Translations under genes and position numbers: made by a program
NCBI GenBank assembly: GCA_003194525.1
Contig: NBIV01000240.1
Coordinates: 62,001-126,000, forward strand
Source: Gracilariopsis chorda
Lineage: Eukaryota > Rhodophyta > Florideophyceae > Gracilariales > Gracilariaceae
DNA length: 64,000 nt
Reading direction: 5' to 3'
Part shown: positions 23,535 to 32,950 of the stretch, in pieces
Numbering within the stretch: position 1 is the stretch's first letter
How the letters are laid out: each line of letters starts with the position of its first letter
Notes under the pieces: generated by a model
Databases searched by the model: none
Seen by the model: only the letters and a program-made list of their open reading frames with translations
What the model was told of the DNA's origin: nothing

Positions 23535-25569
23535 ATGACAGTAGCAACACCACAGACCACAATTTTCAACGTAAATGAGGGAGAGTTCATGGTCCAAAAT
23601 GATGTAGAATGCAATGCTGAAGACGCCGGTGACGCCTTTTGGGAAGCAGATGATACAGAAGAGTTTCCCGTAAGTGCTTTAGGATCCACAGAAAAGCAGG
23701 AGTTGTACAACACGGTTGCATACTGTGAGAAATGGCATAGTTTGAGTGGTTTATATCTGTCTCAACCACATCTTATCAAACGCGCTTATGCGCATAAGAA
23801 AGAATTGGGCTTGTTCAGCCTCTTTCTCAATCACTCGTACCTGAATTGCGTAAAAACATGGACTAGTAAAGAGCTTCTGAGGCGTGGAAAGCGAACGAAA
23901 CCCCTTCGCATGGATGAGTTGCTAGCATATCTAGGTCTCGAACTTGCGACGTCTGTGCATCGTGTAAACAGGTTGAGGGATTATTGGTGCAAATCAGAAC
24001 TTCTTAGCAATCCATTCTTCAAGAAGGTAATGGGAAGGGACACATTCATGAATATACGTGCTGCGCTACGACTGTACTCTTCATATGATCCAGATCTCGC
24101 CATTGTAGATCCCCTCTGGCATAGTCGTTCTATTCTTGAACACTTCGCAAGAAATTCCGCGTCTCTTGCAGTTCCCGTTGGCGTGAGCTCCTTGGATGAG
24201 AATACGGTGAAATGCAAAGGCCGCACAGCTGCTCGTTCGTACATGAAAATCAAACCCGTAAAGTTCGGGATTAGGTTCTACGCCGTTGTAGGCTGGTCGC
24301 ACGCTTATCTACATAGTTTGCAAGACAATGGTTCTGGGAATAAGACTGGCCAAAGTCCAGTACAGAGGTATACCACATTGTTCCGAAATCTGCGAGGAGC
24401 GGTAGAACGGAAGCTTGATTCGAAGCTGGTCCCGTGGTCGAGCCCATCCGCCTTATGGTGTGCACAGATGGCACATCAGACCCAATTGCATGCCACACCC
24501 GTCCACGGACGACTTATGGTTATGGAAAATTTCTACACTAGGCACGTTGTAGCACGCCAACTCCATCGTCTGAGTGACGGTGAGTGTGGAGTCCTCGGTA
24601 CCGTCAGATTCACAAATGTCGACGGCATAAACCGTCCTGCGCTAAAAGAAGCAATATCGGAGCTCAAACATGCTCGAAGAGGAGATTGGCGATTAGTTCA
24701 AGTTTTGGAGAAGAGTGAAAGTGGCCATTCTCACGTGATAGTTGCACCGAAAGCCGGGTTTTGTTGTTTTCAAAGACAGATCGGTGGTTTCCTTCTATAC
24801 AAGCGATTTGGCCGATACGCCTACTTCTCGTATTCACACACCGGACAATCACGCAGTTAGTTGCGTTCACGGACTGGCTCCGTTGCAGAGATGGACTGGC
24901 GAAGAATCATTACAGCGCACAACTCTACAGGTGCCATCAATAATTGTCGCATACAATCTGTTTATGAACGGGGTAGACAGATTTGACCAATTCCGTTTTA
25001 CAACTGCAACTGTGCGAAAGGAAAAGAGGGTGACGATGAGTATTATGACGTTCATTTTAGACGCAGCAATTATCAATGCCCATGCTCTTCTAGATGCCAT
25101 CTCGAAACCCGGAGACGCCATTATTGACGCTTCGCTAATGAAGCAACGAATTATTCAGGCGCTTGTACACGATCATGTAGAATACAAGCAGGTGAGAGCC
25201 TCATTGTCGGCAGTTGCTCCGACAAACGACTCCATAGTCCCCAACACCGCGCAAAATTCCTCACCGGGGGATCTTCATCTTTTGATGGAGACTGAAGGCA
25301 GAAAGAGTGTGAACTGCGTCTTGTGCGGTTTATTTTCAGTAGAAAAACGTGGCGGGTACACCATGTTTTCTTGCACAGAATGTCAACGAGGTTTCCATGT
25401 GGACTGCTTTTCTCTTTTTCACCATCCCGAGGCCATTCGTAATATTCGTCCTGTTGTTTACAACGCCGTAATACGCGCAAAAGCGAAACTATCCTCTAAG
25501 AATTATCGGAACCGACGGAACAACGTGACTGCTAATCTATCCACTGCAAAGGTTTTGTTCAAGACATAA
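23535..25569 (+). pseudogene. piggyBac transposase (DDE_Tnp_1_7 type), one frameshift
   Basis: Cuts and reinserts the element at TTAA. The first frame is 23535 to about 24740; the rest continues one frame over (24742-25569), so about 680 codons in all. Near 24195 SLDENTVKCKGR holds the first catalytic Asp. At 24522-24533 MENFYT replaces the usual M-D-N-F-Y-T, so the second catalytic Asp is Glu. VDRFDQ at 24973-24990 holds the third. The tail at 25310-25420 has CVLCG, SCTECQRGFHVDC and a later His, the Cys-rich zinc domain usual at piggyBac C-termini. The frameshift falls near 24730-24745, inside APKAGF / HRKPGF. I found no stem structure or classic slippery site, so it is taken as a mutation. 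Otherwise no stops. Confidence 0.85.
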
Positions 25570-25571
25570 AT

Positions 25572-26012
25572 CTAATGTTCCTTGAACCCCATATAGGCCC
25601 CAGTATCATCCGGCCAGATCTTTCTAATACCTTCGAGGGCGCAGTGGGGTATCTGAACTCGCTTCCCTTTCCCAAGAAATCCGTGTCTTTCGTAAACGTA
25701 TGCTTTGTAGGCTGTCTTACGCGCTTCATTATTATGCTCTCCGCAAATACCACCAGCAGGGAACAGTGCAGCTGTTTTGGTAACAACACATGACGCTAGT
25801 TGAATCCAGTAACAAGGGGTACCCCCACACTGTTGACATGTAACATCTTCGTTGGCTGTAGTCAGTAGCGGGAAATCAATACCAATGATTTCAATCTGTG
25901 TCGTGCAAGCGTTCGGTCCGTTTTCTTCCATATTGTAAGGGTCTTGCGGAATCGCTTCTTCCTTGAACAACAGGGGAGGAACACTCTGCTTCTTGTCTTC
26001 TTTGGCGTTCAT
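25572..26012 (-). CDS. antisense cysteine-containing ORF of the piggyBac element
   Basis: 146 codons from the ATG at 26010-26012 (MNAKEDKKQ) to a TAG at 25572-25574. An ATG further upstream (26198) would add 62 low-complexity, Cys/His-rich codons; I prefer the internal start because conserved-looking text begins there. The body has CQQCGGTPCYW, a possible zinc-binding CX2CX4C, then CVV, CGEHN, a Tyr/Lys/Arg-rich helix (TAYKAYVYERHGFLGKG) and the end PHCALEGIRKIWPDDTGAYM. I recall short proteins with this ending (Gly-Lys-Gly, then Pro-x-Cys, then I-R-x-x-x-P-D) as numerous hypothetical proteins in oomycete-like genomes. Its place inside the transposon ends, with an intact frame, suggests an accessory protein. 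Function is unknown; a repressor or DNA-binding helper would be guesses. Confidence 0.6.
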   Translation of the reverse strand: MNAKEDKKQSVPPLLFKEEAIPQDPYNMEENGPNACTTQIEIIGIDFPLLTTANEDVTCQQCGGTPCYWIQLASCVVTKTAALFPAGGICGEHNNEARKTAYKAYVYERHGFLGKGKRVQIPHCALEGIRKIWPDDTGAYMGFKEH

Positions 26013-26211
26013 TACGATATAATAAAACGATTGAAACGAGTCACAGCACTGAAATCGAAGTACTTCAACGGCGGAAATTGAGAACACGATGTGGTGGCAA
26101 ATCGTGAGTCGGTGTCCAGTTACTTCTACCGACTCGTATAGTTTGCACTTCAAAAGTTCATTGAAGCACATGTGTGTGTGCCAGACGCACACACACAAGT
26201 GTACGTTTCAA

Positions 26212-27105
26212 TCAACTATAATGCCTTTTGAACGACCCACTTAACTTCGCGCTCGCAAAGCTTATTGGTCTTTGTTTATGTCTGTCTCTGTGGACATAAG
26301 AATTTTTAGGGTCAAAAGGGTTAAATGTTTTGCTTGTCACGTTTCGTTCCACAAGGAATGCAACGATCTCATTTTCCGTTATCGGTAACTCGACTGCTGT
26401 AATCTCAACTACGTCTGCGAGAATGACAATCAGATCACGAAAAGCGTATAAAACATCAGAACCAGGTAATGCTATACTCTCACTGTCGAACACTTCTGGT
26501 GGACTTGTGATTATCACGTTTTCCTTTTCTTGTCTCTTGTTTAGGAGCAGCGGCTTCTTTGCTTTACGCTCGTTGGTAGTAAGTCCAAGTACGGTGCCAG
26601 AAATAGACAGGATACGTGGCGCGTATTCGATACGTGGCGCGTATTCTTGCGAATCGATGTTCATTAAGCTAAGGAAACGACTTTGCTCATCATGCTTTCT
26701 CACAAGAAATATATCCACCCTTGCATCAGAGTTTGGTGCCAATGCTGGTCTGGAACTGGAGGACAGCGGTGTCGGCATTTCGTCTGTAGGGGATTTGTCA
26801 GCTTTGGCTTGTGCTTCTGTTTCTTTATCTGCAGCTTGTTTTTCTCGTAATTCACGAAGCTCTTCTAATTGACGTTGTAGGTGCTTTGCTGTTGCAGGAT
26901 CACCTCCGCCCATCTTGCGCATAACATTGAGTTTGTCCCACTCTTTCACTCCCACAGACACGCCCACACCGCCGGTTGGCGTTATATCCGCTGCGTGAAT
27001 CGCTATCCATCCACCAGATACACTTTCCACACCAAGAGGAAGTGAAGCACATTCGAGTATGACCTGCCCACCGTCCTTCGACTGTTGTCCAATGCTGTCT
27101 TCGAC
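26212..27105 (-). CDS. unassigned coding-like frame truncated by piggyBac
   Basis: An open minus-strand frame of nearly 300 codons with no ATG at its start; it opens right after TAG at 27106-27108. There, CGGGAGTAG followed by GT could be a 3' splice site, so an upstream exon is possible. The text begins with a compact Gly/Val-rich domain (HAADITPTGGVGVSVGVKEW), then MRKMGGGDPATAKHL, a Glu/Lys coiled coil (LEELRELREKQAADKE), a low-complexity linker and a C-terminal part (SGSDVLYAF-like, LADVVEITAVELPI). The last 38 codons (26212-26326) are encoded by the piggyBac end, so the true C-terminus is lost. An 18 bp tandem duplication at 26611-26646 doubles the hexapeptide EYAPRI. I do not recognise the family; it may be a host gene. 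Confidence 0.4.
   Translation of the reverse strand, partial: VEDSIGQQSKDGGQVILECASLPLGVESVSGGWIAIHAADITPTGGVGVSVGVKEWDKLNVMRKMGGGDPATAKHLQRQLEELRELREKQAADKETEAQAKADKSPTDEMPTPLSSSSRPALAPNSDARVDIFLVRKHDEQSRFLSLMNIDSQEYAPRIEYAPRILSISGTVLGLTTNERKAKKPLLLNKRQEKENVIITSPPEVFDSESIALPGSDVLYAFRDLIVILADVVEITAVELPITENEIVAFLVERNVTSKTFNPFDPKNSYVHRDRHKQRPISFASAKLSGSFKRHYS
26294..26326. repeat. piggyBac right terminal inverted repeat
   Basis: On the plus strand it runs GGACATAAG, then AATTTTTAGGGTCAAAAG and GGTTAA. The final TTAA is the target-site copy. Confidence 0.85.
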
Positions 27106-29355
27106 CTACTCCCGGAGCAATACACTGGCCATTGAACCATCAAGCTCATATATGACACTGCCCTCGCATTTCGTGATTGATGCAAACTGATCCCCTTTCT
27201 CGTATAGTGGAAGCAAGCAAGATCAGAAAGAAACATAAGCTTTCATGCCCACCGCTCAGAAACCCGCTGAAGTCACGCCATCTTCTGAAAGCAAGCTCCA
27301 GTCTCCTCCAACAGTGTTGTCTGCAGCAGCCGACCCACCAAATATTCTTGCATTTGGTAGAATTGCTGAGAAACAGTCCATAACCTCCTCCTGTATTCCA
27401 AGTGACGTGGTGAGGAGAATGTTTGAAAACTCTCCAATCTGCTCTCTTAGCCCCGAAGGTACTCAATTGGTCGCCTCCTTTGCGTCAGAGGTTCGAGATT
27501 GCTCGATGCAGCCGCCATGTCTTATTGTTGATCAAGCGAGTCCCAACATCATTTGGTATTGCTCTTGTGTTTGAAAAACGTGCACCACAGGTGGTAGCCC
27601 CATGGATTTGCACATCTAGCAGTCGCTTGCGATAAATTCCATGCACATCTGCTGCATTGTGGTGAACTGTGTGAGTCACAACTGCCAGCGTCGGGGAGGG
27701 GGTTGAAGTTAGTGCTTCATTCAGCGCTGTGTCAACTGCTTCTTGAGAGGATATGAGGTCAGACGAGCCAAGGGATACTGAAAGCCTGGGAACTATTCTT
27801 TCCAGTTCCTGAACGCACTGCATATGCCTTTCTCGCTTTCTAACCTACTTTTTTATCATCAGCTCCCCACATAACACCGCAAAAGTTGCGCCCATTTTTC
27901 AAAATGCTCTGAACATTTCCCTCACACTTCAGCATGCTGTTTGTCTAATAATCCCAATTCTCTACAGATTTTATGCGAGTTCATCTGTCAGCAAGGAGCT
28001 GTCTTTGGCACGGTATCTGGCGCTCATACTATATCTCTCGGTATGTACTTTGTCTGGGAAGTGAACTATGGGATTTCCGGCTACATGGTTGTATTCATGA
28101 TGAGAAATATATATTCATAAAAACTGTCGTTAGAGTAGTATATCAGGAAGTTGTGTAATTTACAAGCCACTATAATTATAAGAGTCGTTTAAGGCCGGGA
28201 GTACCTTATCGCAGACCAGAAGATACCAAAACGACATATCAGCACTCTAAATGCCTGTTCGAAGCATGTTCGCGCTATACAATGATATGCATTATACGCG
28301 TCTTGTTTTGGTGTGAGGTCTCGACCACAGTAAGTCATCAAAAATTTAGACTTGTTTGAGTACGCATCGTCCGCCACGACAGCCGCGCGCCCACGCTGGC
28401 ATCTCATCACAATGCAGTAGATTTAAGAGTTCTTTGTTACTGAAAGCAGTGAAATCATGAGTCCCACCAGAATGACGGGCTGAGAAAAACGAGAAATTTT
28501 ACTTTGCCTGCACTGTTGATTGAACACAAAGAGCAACTAACTTCTTACGGTTGTACGTGTTCACTGGCTCCGATACTTCTTGTAAAATAGGGCGACAAAT
28601 TTCAATTGCAATTCCGTCCGAGATGGCGATGATACCATGAAAAGGACTGTTTCTCAAACACTGAAAAAGTGCTGCCTTTTTTTAGCACTCTTCTTCTCTG
28701 ACTGGAAATTGTATTTGGGGCAAAATATGATTCATGGATAGTAGTTTCTCAGATAAAGTATAAGATACCGCTGAAGTTCCAATACCATACGCCCACGAAA
28801 TGTCAAGATCACGTGCTCCTGCTAGCATTCGTAAAGTAAAAAAACAGCATAACAGAAGCATGTAGAGAACTTGCAATGTTAGAAACATTATTCTGGCATC
28901 CTTGTATTTTGGTTTCTACTTCATGTAGCAGAAACAAGAATTGAGATTTGGAAACACGATAAATCCTTTTAATGATAATGTCAGAAATACTCTCAATGTG
29001 CGCTTGTGTATCAAACGATCGTCGAGCTAGGACGCATTGGAGTGCTCGATTGTCGGTTTCTTTCAGTTGCGCGTATATTGCAGAGCAAATAATGTGGACA
29101 ATATACAACATCGTACTTCGTCTTCAATTTTGTTTTTTTAGGCTATAAAAATGCTTGATTTGGAATGAGGTTGAGGAAAGTGGTAGTGCTCGGAGAAACA
29201 GTGAGTCGATTCATGATATGGAATTGAATGGATGAATACTCTTCGGCATGTAATGGAAAGATCCTTCTAGCTTTGTTACAGAGAGACAACAAAAACGGAC
29301 AGAAATCGAAAGGTTTGTAATTCAGAGTTATTCGTTCACAGATTAAAAAAGTCAT
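27106..29355. other. mixed stretch, weak coding frames only
   Basis: Two frames look more protein-like than chance. One is plus 27245-27574 (Pro/Ser-rich start, then FGRIAEKQSITSSC). The other is minus 27485-27823 (ERIVPRLSVSLGSSDLISS, then QIHGATTCGARFSNTR). They overlap each other, so at most one is real, and neither shows a motif. The minus frame is on the same strand as the truncated frame at 26212-27105 and could be an upstream exon of it. 27840-29355 is AT-rich with only short frames. Confidence 0.3.
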
Positions 29356-29700
29356 AGAATGGCCCTAAGGGTTCTGTTGTTAGAGTACTGCTAAAAACCG
29401 TTCGTGAATGTTTGAGTCATATTCAATCATTCATGTCCATTTGTTTAAGTTTAACTATGAATGGTTGCAATGCTACATTTCTATAACAGTGTAAGTCTAT
29501 CCCGTTTCCACCCCACTCAAATTATTCATTATAAACAGCATAATAGATCGGCGCATAAACACGTCAAACAACAACACCGATACAGAAGAAGACGCTCGTT
29601 ATTTGAGCCAATTTGTAGACATTTTGCTTCCATCGCAGCTGCTGCAAAGGCAGAGAAAAATACCATATTTAGTCTGTTACGTCGCGTTTGATTGTTATAG
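29356..29700 (-). repeat. chromodomain gypsy family, second terminal relic (unoccupied site)
   Basis: 29360-29475 matches 10930-11057. Just to the right, 29465-29490 (GCAATGCTACATTTCTATAAC) matches the sequence that follows the invading gypsy at 16347 (AAATGCTACAGTTCTATTAT). So the two halves split at 11057/16347 are contiguous here, showing the state before insertion. No gene of the family can be read beyond about 29500. Confidence 0.55.
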
Positions 29701-29939
29701 CGCATTGATAAGCGCTATCTTCGTTTCTGCTGGAGCCAGCTTTCAGCACTGAGTACTTGTGTCATCACTAATCTTGATTTTTATCAAATAGGAATTGAAG
29801 AGGGTTGTCGCATTCGAAAGCAGCGCGGTATTACACCTTGCCCAAACATTCAGACCTTGACGCCACCTCGCGTTGCTTCCCAGCTCTCCGGACGCTCTGA
29901 AATCAACAAAGAGATTAACCAAACTCTCACAGATATAAC

Positions 29940-30465
29940 TGTGGAATATCTACGTGATTGGGTGTCGTGTAGTTGGGTGGAGAAGGTTTTTGTGCTACTG
30001 AAGATTCATGCACGCGTACTGAAGAGATGTACCAGATTGTACATCTGCATACTGCGTCACACGGTGACGGAGATGAAGTGATAATGATGCTTTGTAGGAC
30101 TGATTGTAATGGATTCTGACATTATTGGTGGTCTACTCTGCGCAATTGCGGGTCTATGATAATGTGTAGGACATATACACTATATGTGCATGTAGTCTAC
30201 TGTTACTGAAATACTTAAGTAGTTGTTGAGAGTTCAATAGCTCTCGACTAGAACAACAACGAACTATTTTACAACCGTCTTTCGACTTCTTCTTCTGTAC
30301 ATCCGCGCTTCTTCGCGCTTTTCGTGCTACTCCGCCTCTGTTTGTCCGTAGGGACCTCAACAGCGCATTTACCTTGTGTCTGCTTGTTCGCCATGGACCT
30401 CAGCAGCACTCCGGACTACGGTGCGCCTCGCCCCTGTGGTTCGAACCGACCAGATTGTTTGATAG
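29940..30465 (+). repeat. left LTR-like repeat of a small LTR element
   Basis: Starts TGTGGAATATCTACG and matches 31512-31615 followed directly by 38113-38537 nearly base for base, the second copy being split by the copia element. A stretch near 30410-30450 contains a perfect palindrome GGTTCGAACC. The exact right end could not be fixed; similarity stops shortly after GTTTGATA. Confidence 0.75.
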
Positions 30466-30539
30466 TTATAACTGTCGTCGGTCTTGCCGGCCGCCTCTCG
30501 ACAAGTATAGCTACGCAATATGTCGGGCTATCTTTCTGA

Positions 30540-31452
30540 ATGAGATGCTCCGACCGTTTCCGGGAGGTAGCTCTATATCTATGGAAATGCGGACCTTTCC
30601 GGTTACCTTCCCCCGTTCTCCGCTGATGAAGTGATGTATGAAGCAGAAGATCCGGACCCGCTGACCCCAAATGCTACCGCTACTGAGAAATCCGCATATG
30701 CAGAGCAGGTGCAGTTCTACTGTGATAGTATGATGGATGCGTTCAAGTCTACTGGATGTACAGGAGAGGCACTCTGGATTGAGTAAACTGCTACGTTTCG
30801 CAGGCATACAATCCTAGCTATGACGAAAGAGACAGCTCAGCAATGGGTTTCGTTCCTGCTCTCACGTGGGGTGCATGTTTCCCACAAACACTTCCTCCCG
30901 CATGCATTAACACTTATCGAATGCCTTCTACAGGAGACATTTGTTCCCGCCGCAGCGATTTCGGGTACAAAAAACCAGCTCTTGGGATCCAGAACCGAAC
31001 TCATGGAACATGAAATCCTCAGAAGCGGAGACGTGGCTGAAAAACGCCGTGTTCTAGTCATCAATGCTGACGAATCTCATCATGAATCTGATGTAGAAGG
31101 GACTACATGTGAACAGCATCGTTCCGCTACTGTTATGGTACTTTCTGAACGCCAAAGTGCTACGAGCTCGCAACGCAGAAGCGATGTAGAGCGTGCAATG
31201 TGTCCTCAAACAGCTAGTGAAGAAGCGAAGGGAGCTGTGAGGAATATATCTATTCTTTGGAACTCGTCACAAGTCCAAGACACCAGCCTCTGTAGCCATT
31301 CTCTTACCACGAACGGCTTGATGCGCGCTTACCAAGGAGAGGACGAATTCGGTGGACGTTGTGATCACGATCTTTCGTTCGCATTTCTACTGTATGAAAC
31401 CTTGTCTCGCGCTAACCGCTGCAACGAGTTAGGATGGAAGGCAGAAGTTTAG
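30540..31452 (+). pseudogene. gag-like ORF of the small LTR element
   Basis: Two in-register pieces. About 30620-30784 contains VMYEAEDPDPLTPNATATEK and a helix YCDSMMDAFKSTG before a stop. 30820-31452 (210 codons) begins MTKETAQQWVSFLLSRGVHV. The position, directly inside the left repeat, is that of gag. There is no zinc knuckle and no match to a known Gag, so the label rests on position. The second piece ends 60 bases before the right repeat. Confidence 0.35.
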
Positions 31453-31511
31453 TTCAATCGGAAAGGTGGGACGAAGGATTGAGGATCCTCTCCAGAAAGA
31501 AAAAGTGTGAG

Positions 31512-31615
31512 TGTGCAATATCTACTTGATTGGGTATCCTGTGGTTGGGAGGAGAAGGTTTTTGTGCTACTGAAGATTCATGCACGCGTACTGTAGAGAT
31601 GTACCAGATTGTACA
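31512..31615 (+). repeat. right LTR-like repeat, first part (before copia)
   Basis: TGTGCAATATCTACTTGATT onward matches 29940-30040. It ends in GTACA, the target duplication of the copia element, and resumes at 38113 with the second GTACA. Confidence 0.8.
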
Positions 31616-31989
31616 TGTTAACTCACCCTGACTCAGCGCCTTTTGTGTCAGGCGCTGAGCAGAAAGAGATGGAACAGACCATCTCACCATCCTTGGGGGT
31701 GGTGAGAAAGCGTCTGGCCTTCTCACCATTCCTTAGGATGATGAGATGGCCTGCTTACAATACCGCTTGGCATGCAGACCCGTAGGATTGCGTTGTAGTC
31801 GAGAAAGACGAGTAGCGTCTTTCTCTACACTATAAAAGGGGAGGAAGAGAGCTTGATCGTCCTAAACTCTCTTCCCCAACCCATCTTCTTCATCAACTAT
31901 CATCTACCTAAGTAAAACCAATTTGGTTTTTTCGATACTAGTCGTAACTACCGATGTATCGCTTTTCATATAATCGAGTTTTATCGACA
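31616..31989 (+). repeat. 5' LTR of copia element
   Basis: Begins TGTTAACTCACCC and ends TTTTATCGACA. It carries the promoter (TATAAAAG at 31831). The sequence after it, TTCCGGAATTAATCGG, is not the usual tRNA-iMet primer site; priming mode is unclear. Confidence 0.95.
31831..31838 (+). promoter_or_regulatory. TATA box in copia 5' LTR
   Basis: TATAAAAG, followed by a purine-rich stretch and an expected start of transcription about 25-30 bases on, near 31860. The same box is at 37954 in the 3' LTR. Confidence 0.75.
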
Positions 31990-32027
31990 TTCCGGAATTA
32001 ATCGGAAGCTCGTTATCTTGATTAAAA

Positions 32028-32160
32028 GTAAGTTCAAATAAGCTCTCTGCAAATTTGATAAATTCTGTTTATTGTAATACGGCGTTGTTAAGCTAAGGCG
32101 AAGGACGTATAAGACCTGATTACTAATTTAAACGATTCTTCTATTTTCTAATTTGCACAG
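32028..32160 (+). other. spliceosomal intron in copia leader that splits the ORF0 start codon
   Basis: 133 bp. Donor GTAAGT at 32028-32033, branch site TACTAAT at 32121-32127, then a pyrimidine-rich run (TTCTTCTATTTTCTAATTT) and acceptor CACAG ending at 32160. Joining 32027 (A) to 32161 (TG) makes AAAATGGCT, a start codon in a favourable context at the first codon of the zinc-finger frame. In the unspliced RNA this frame has no AUG at its beginning. The sites are seen directly; use of the intron is inferred. Confidence 0.75.
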
Positions 32161-32822
32161 TGGCTAATTTCTATTGTCAAAGTATTGTCCCTCGTAACCA
32201 ACCAGGGCCTACTGTTGAAGTAGTTCAACACTTATACCCTATCACAGTGGAGGAACCCGCCACTCCATCACCGCACTTTACATTGCTGGATAATCAGCCG
32301 CCGCCACCGCTCCAACTATTGGCACCGGCCAACAATCAACCAACAGCCAATCAGAAGCCGAAACGCACACCGGTGCTGCACCAGCTCGTTGACAGTGACG
32401 TCGACAGCGAGCATTTCACACCGCCCCGCCGGCACCCCAGTGTAATTGACCTCGAGGCAGAAGAAGTACCCGTACCACGAGTCCCACGTGGCATACCGAT
32501 GCCGAAACCCAAACCTTTCATACAAAAACTTCGTGTTAAAAAGGACAGACTGTATCGGGACCGTTGCCAACCGAAACCACGTAGCCGCAACGTGGCCAGA
32601 TCAAAGAGATTTTGCAAACTGTGTGACATACAGTGCAATTCTGCCAAAAGGTACTTCGACCACAAGCAGTCACGCGGTCACAAGACACGTTTACAGAACA
32701 AACGTGATCCTTCGTTCTGCAAAACGTGTGACCGTCATTTCGAGTCACACCACCACCTCAACCGTCACCTAAACGGCAAAGATCACCATAAGGTGCTTTA
32801 CCGTAAGAATTTAAATAAATAA
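32161..32822 (+). CDS. copia ORF0: tandem U1C/JAZ-type zinc-finger protein
   Basis: 220 residues when the ATG is made by splicing (first base at 32027). The first 110 residues are Pro-rich and acidic in parts. A basic stretch lies at residues 116-151. Two zinc fingers follow: C152, C155, H168, H174 and C187, C190, H203, H209, both spaced CX2CX12HX5H. That spacing marks the U1C/JAZ/matrin class, which binds RNA (often double-stranded) more than DNA. The frame is intact and ends at TAA 32820-32822, 128 bp before gag. Copia elements normally have no gene here. A role in handling element RNA, packaging or nuclear transit would fit but is inference. An origin by capture of a host zinc-finger gene is possible. 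Confidence 0.75.
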
Positions 32823-32950
32823 ACTTCCATTTGCTTTTACGCTTTACTTCAAAACCTATTAGTAGTGTCTAATAAAGATAGTATTTTCTTAAAACAAAGA
32901 AAATATAGGTAATAACTAAAAAGAACAGTACAGTTACTAGTTAGTACACT

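Larger units (their letters stand above)
23096..26326 (+). mobile_element. piggyBac-type DNA transposon with two genes
   Basis: 3231 bp. The left end at 23096 reads TTAGCCCTTTTGAC; the right end, read inward from 26326, gives TTAACCCTTTTGAC. The match continues through CTAAAA and TTATGTCC with a two-base indel, giving inverted repeats of about 30 bp. The outer TTAA (right) and TTAG (left, one change) are the expected piggyBac target duplication. Inside are a transposase on the plus strand (23535-25569) and an antisense ORF (25572-26012), tail to tail with two bases between the stop codons. The element interrupts a minus-strand coding-like frame at its right side. Confidence 0.9.

Noticed and set aside
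24700-24760. Programmed frameshift in the piggyBac transposase
   Set aside because: No slippery heptamer or stem was seen at the shift, and piggyBac transposases are not known to need one. A mutation is simpler.
30420-30460. tRNA-like T-arm around GGTTCGAACC
   Set aside because: The palindrome resembles a T-loop, but no acceptor, D or anticodon stems can be built around it. It recurs at 38510 only as part of the LTR-like repeat.
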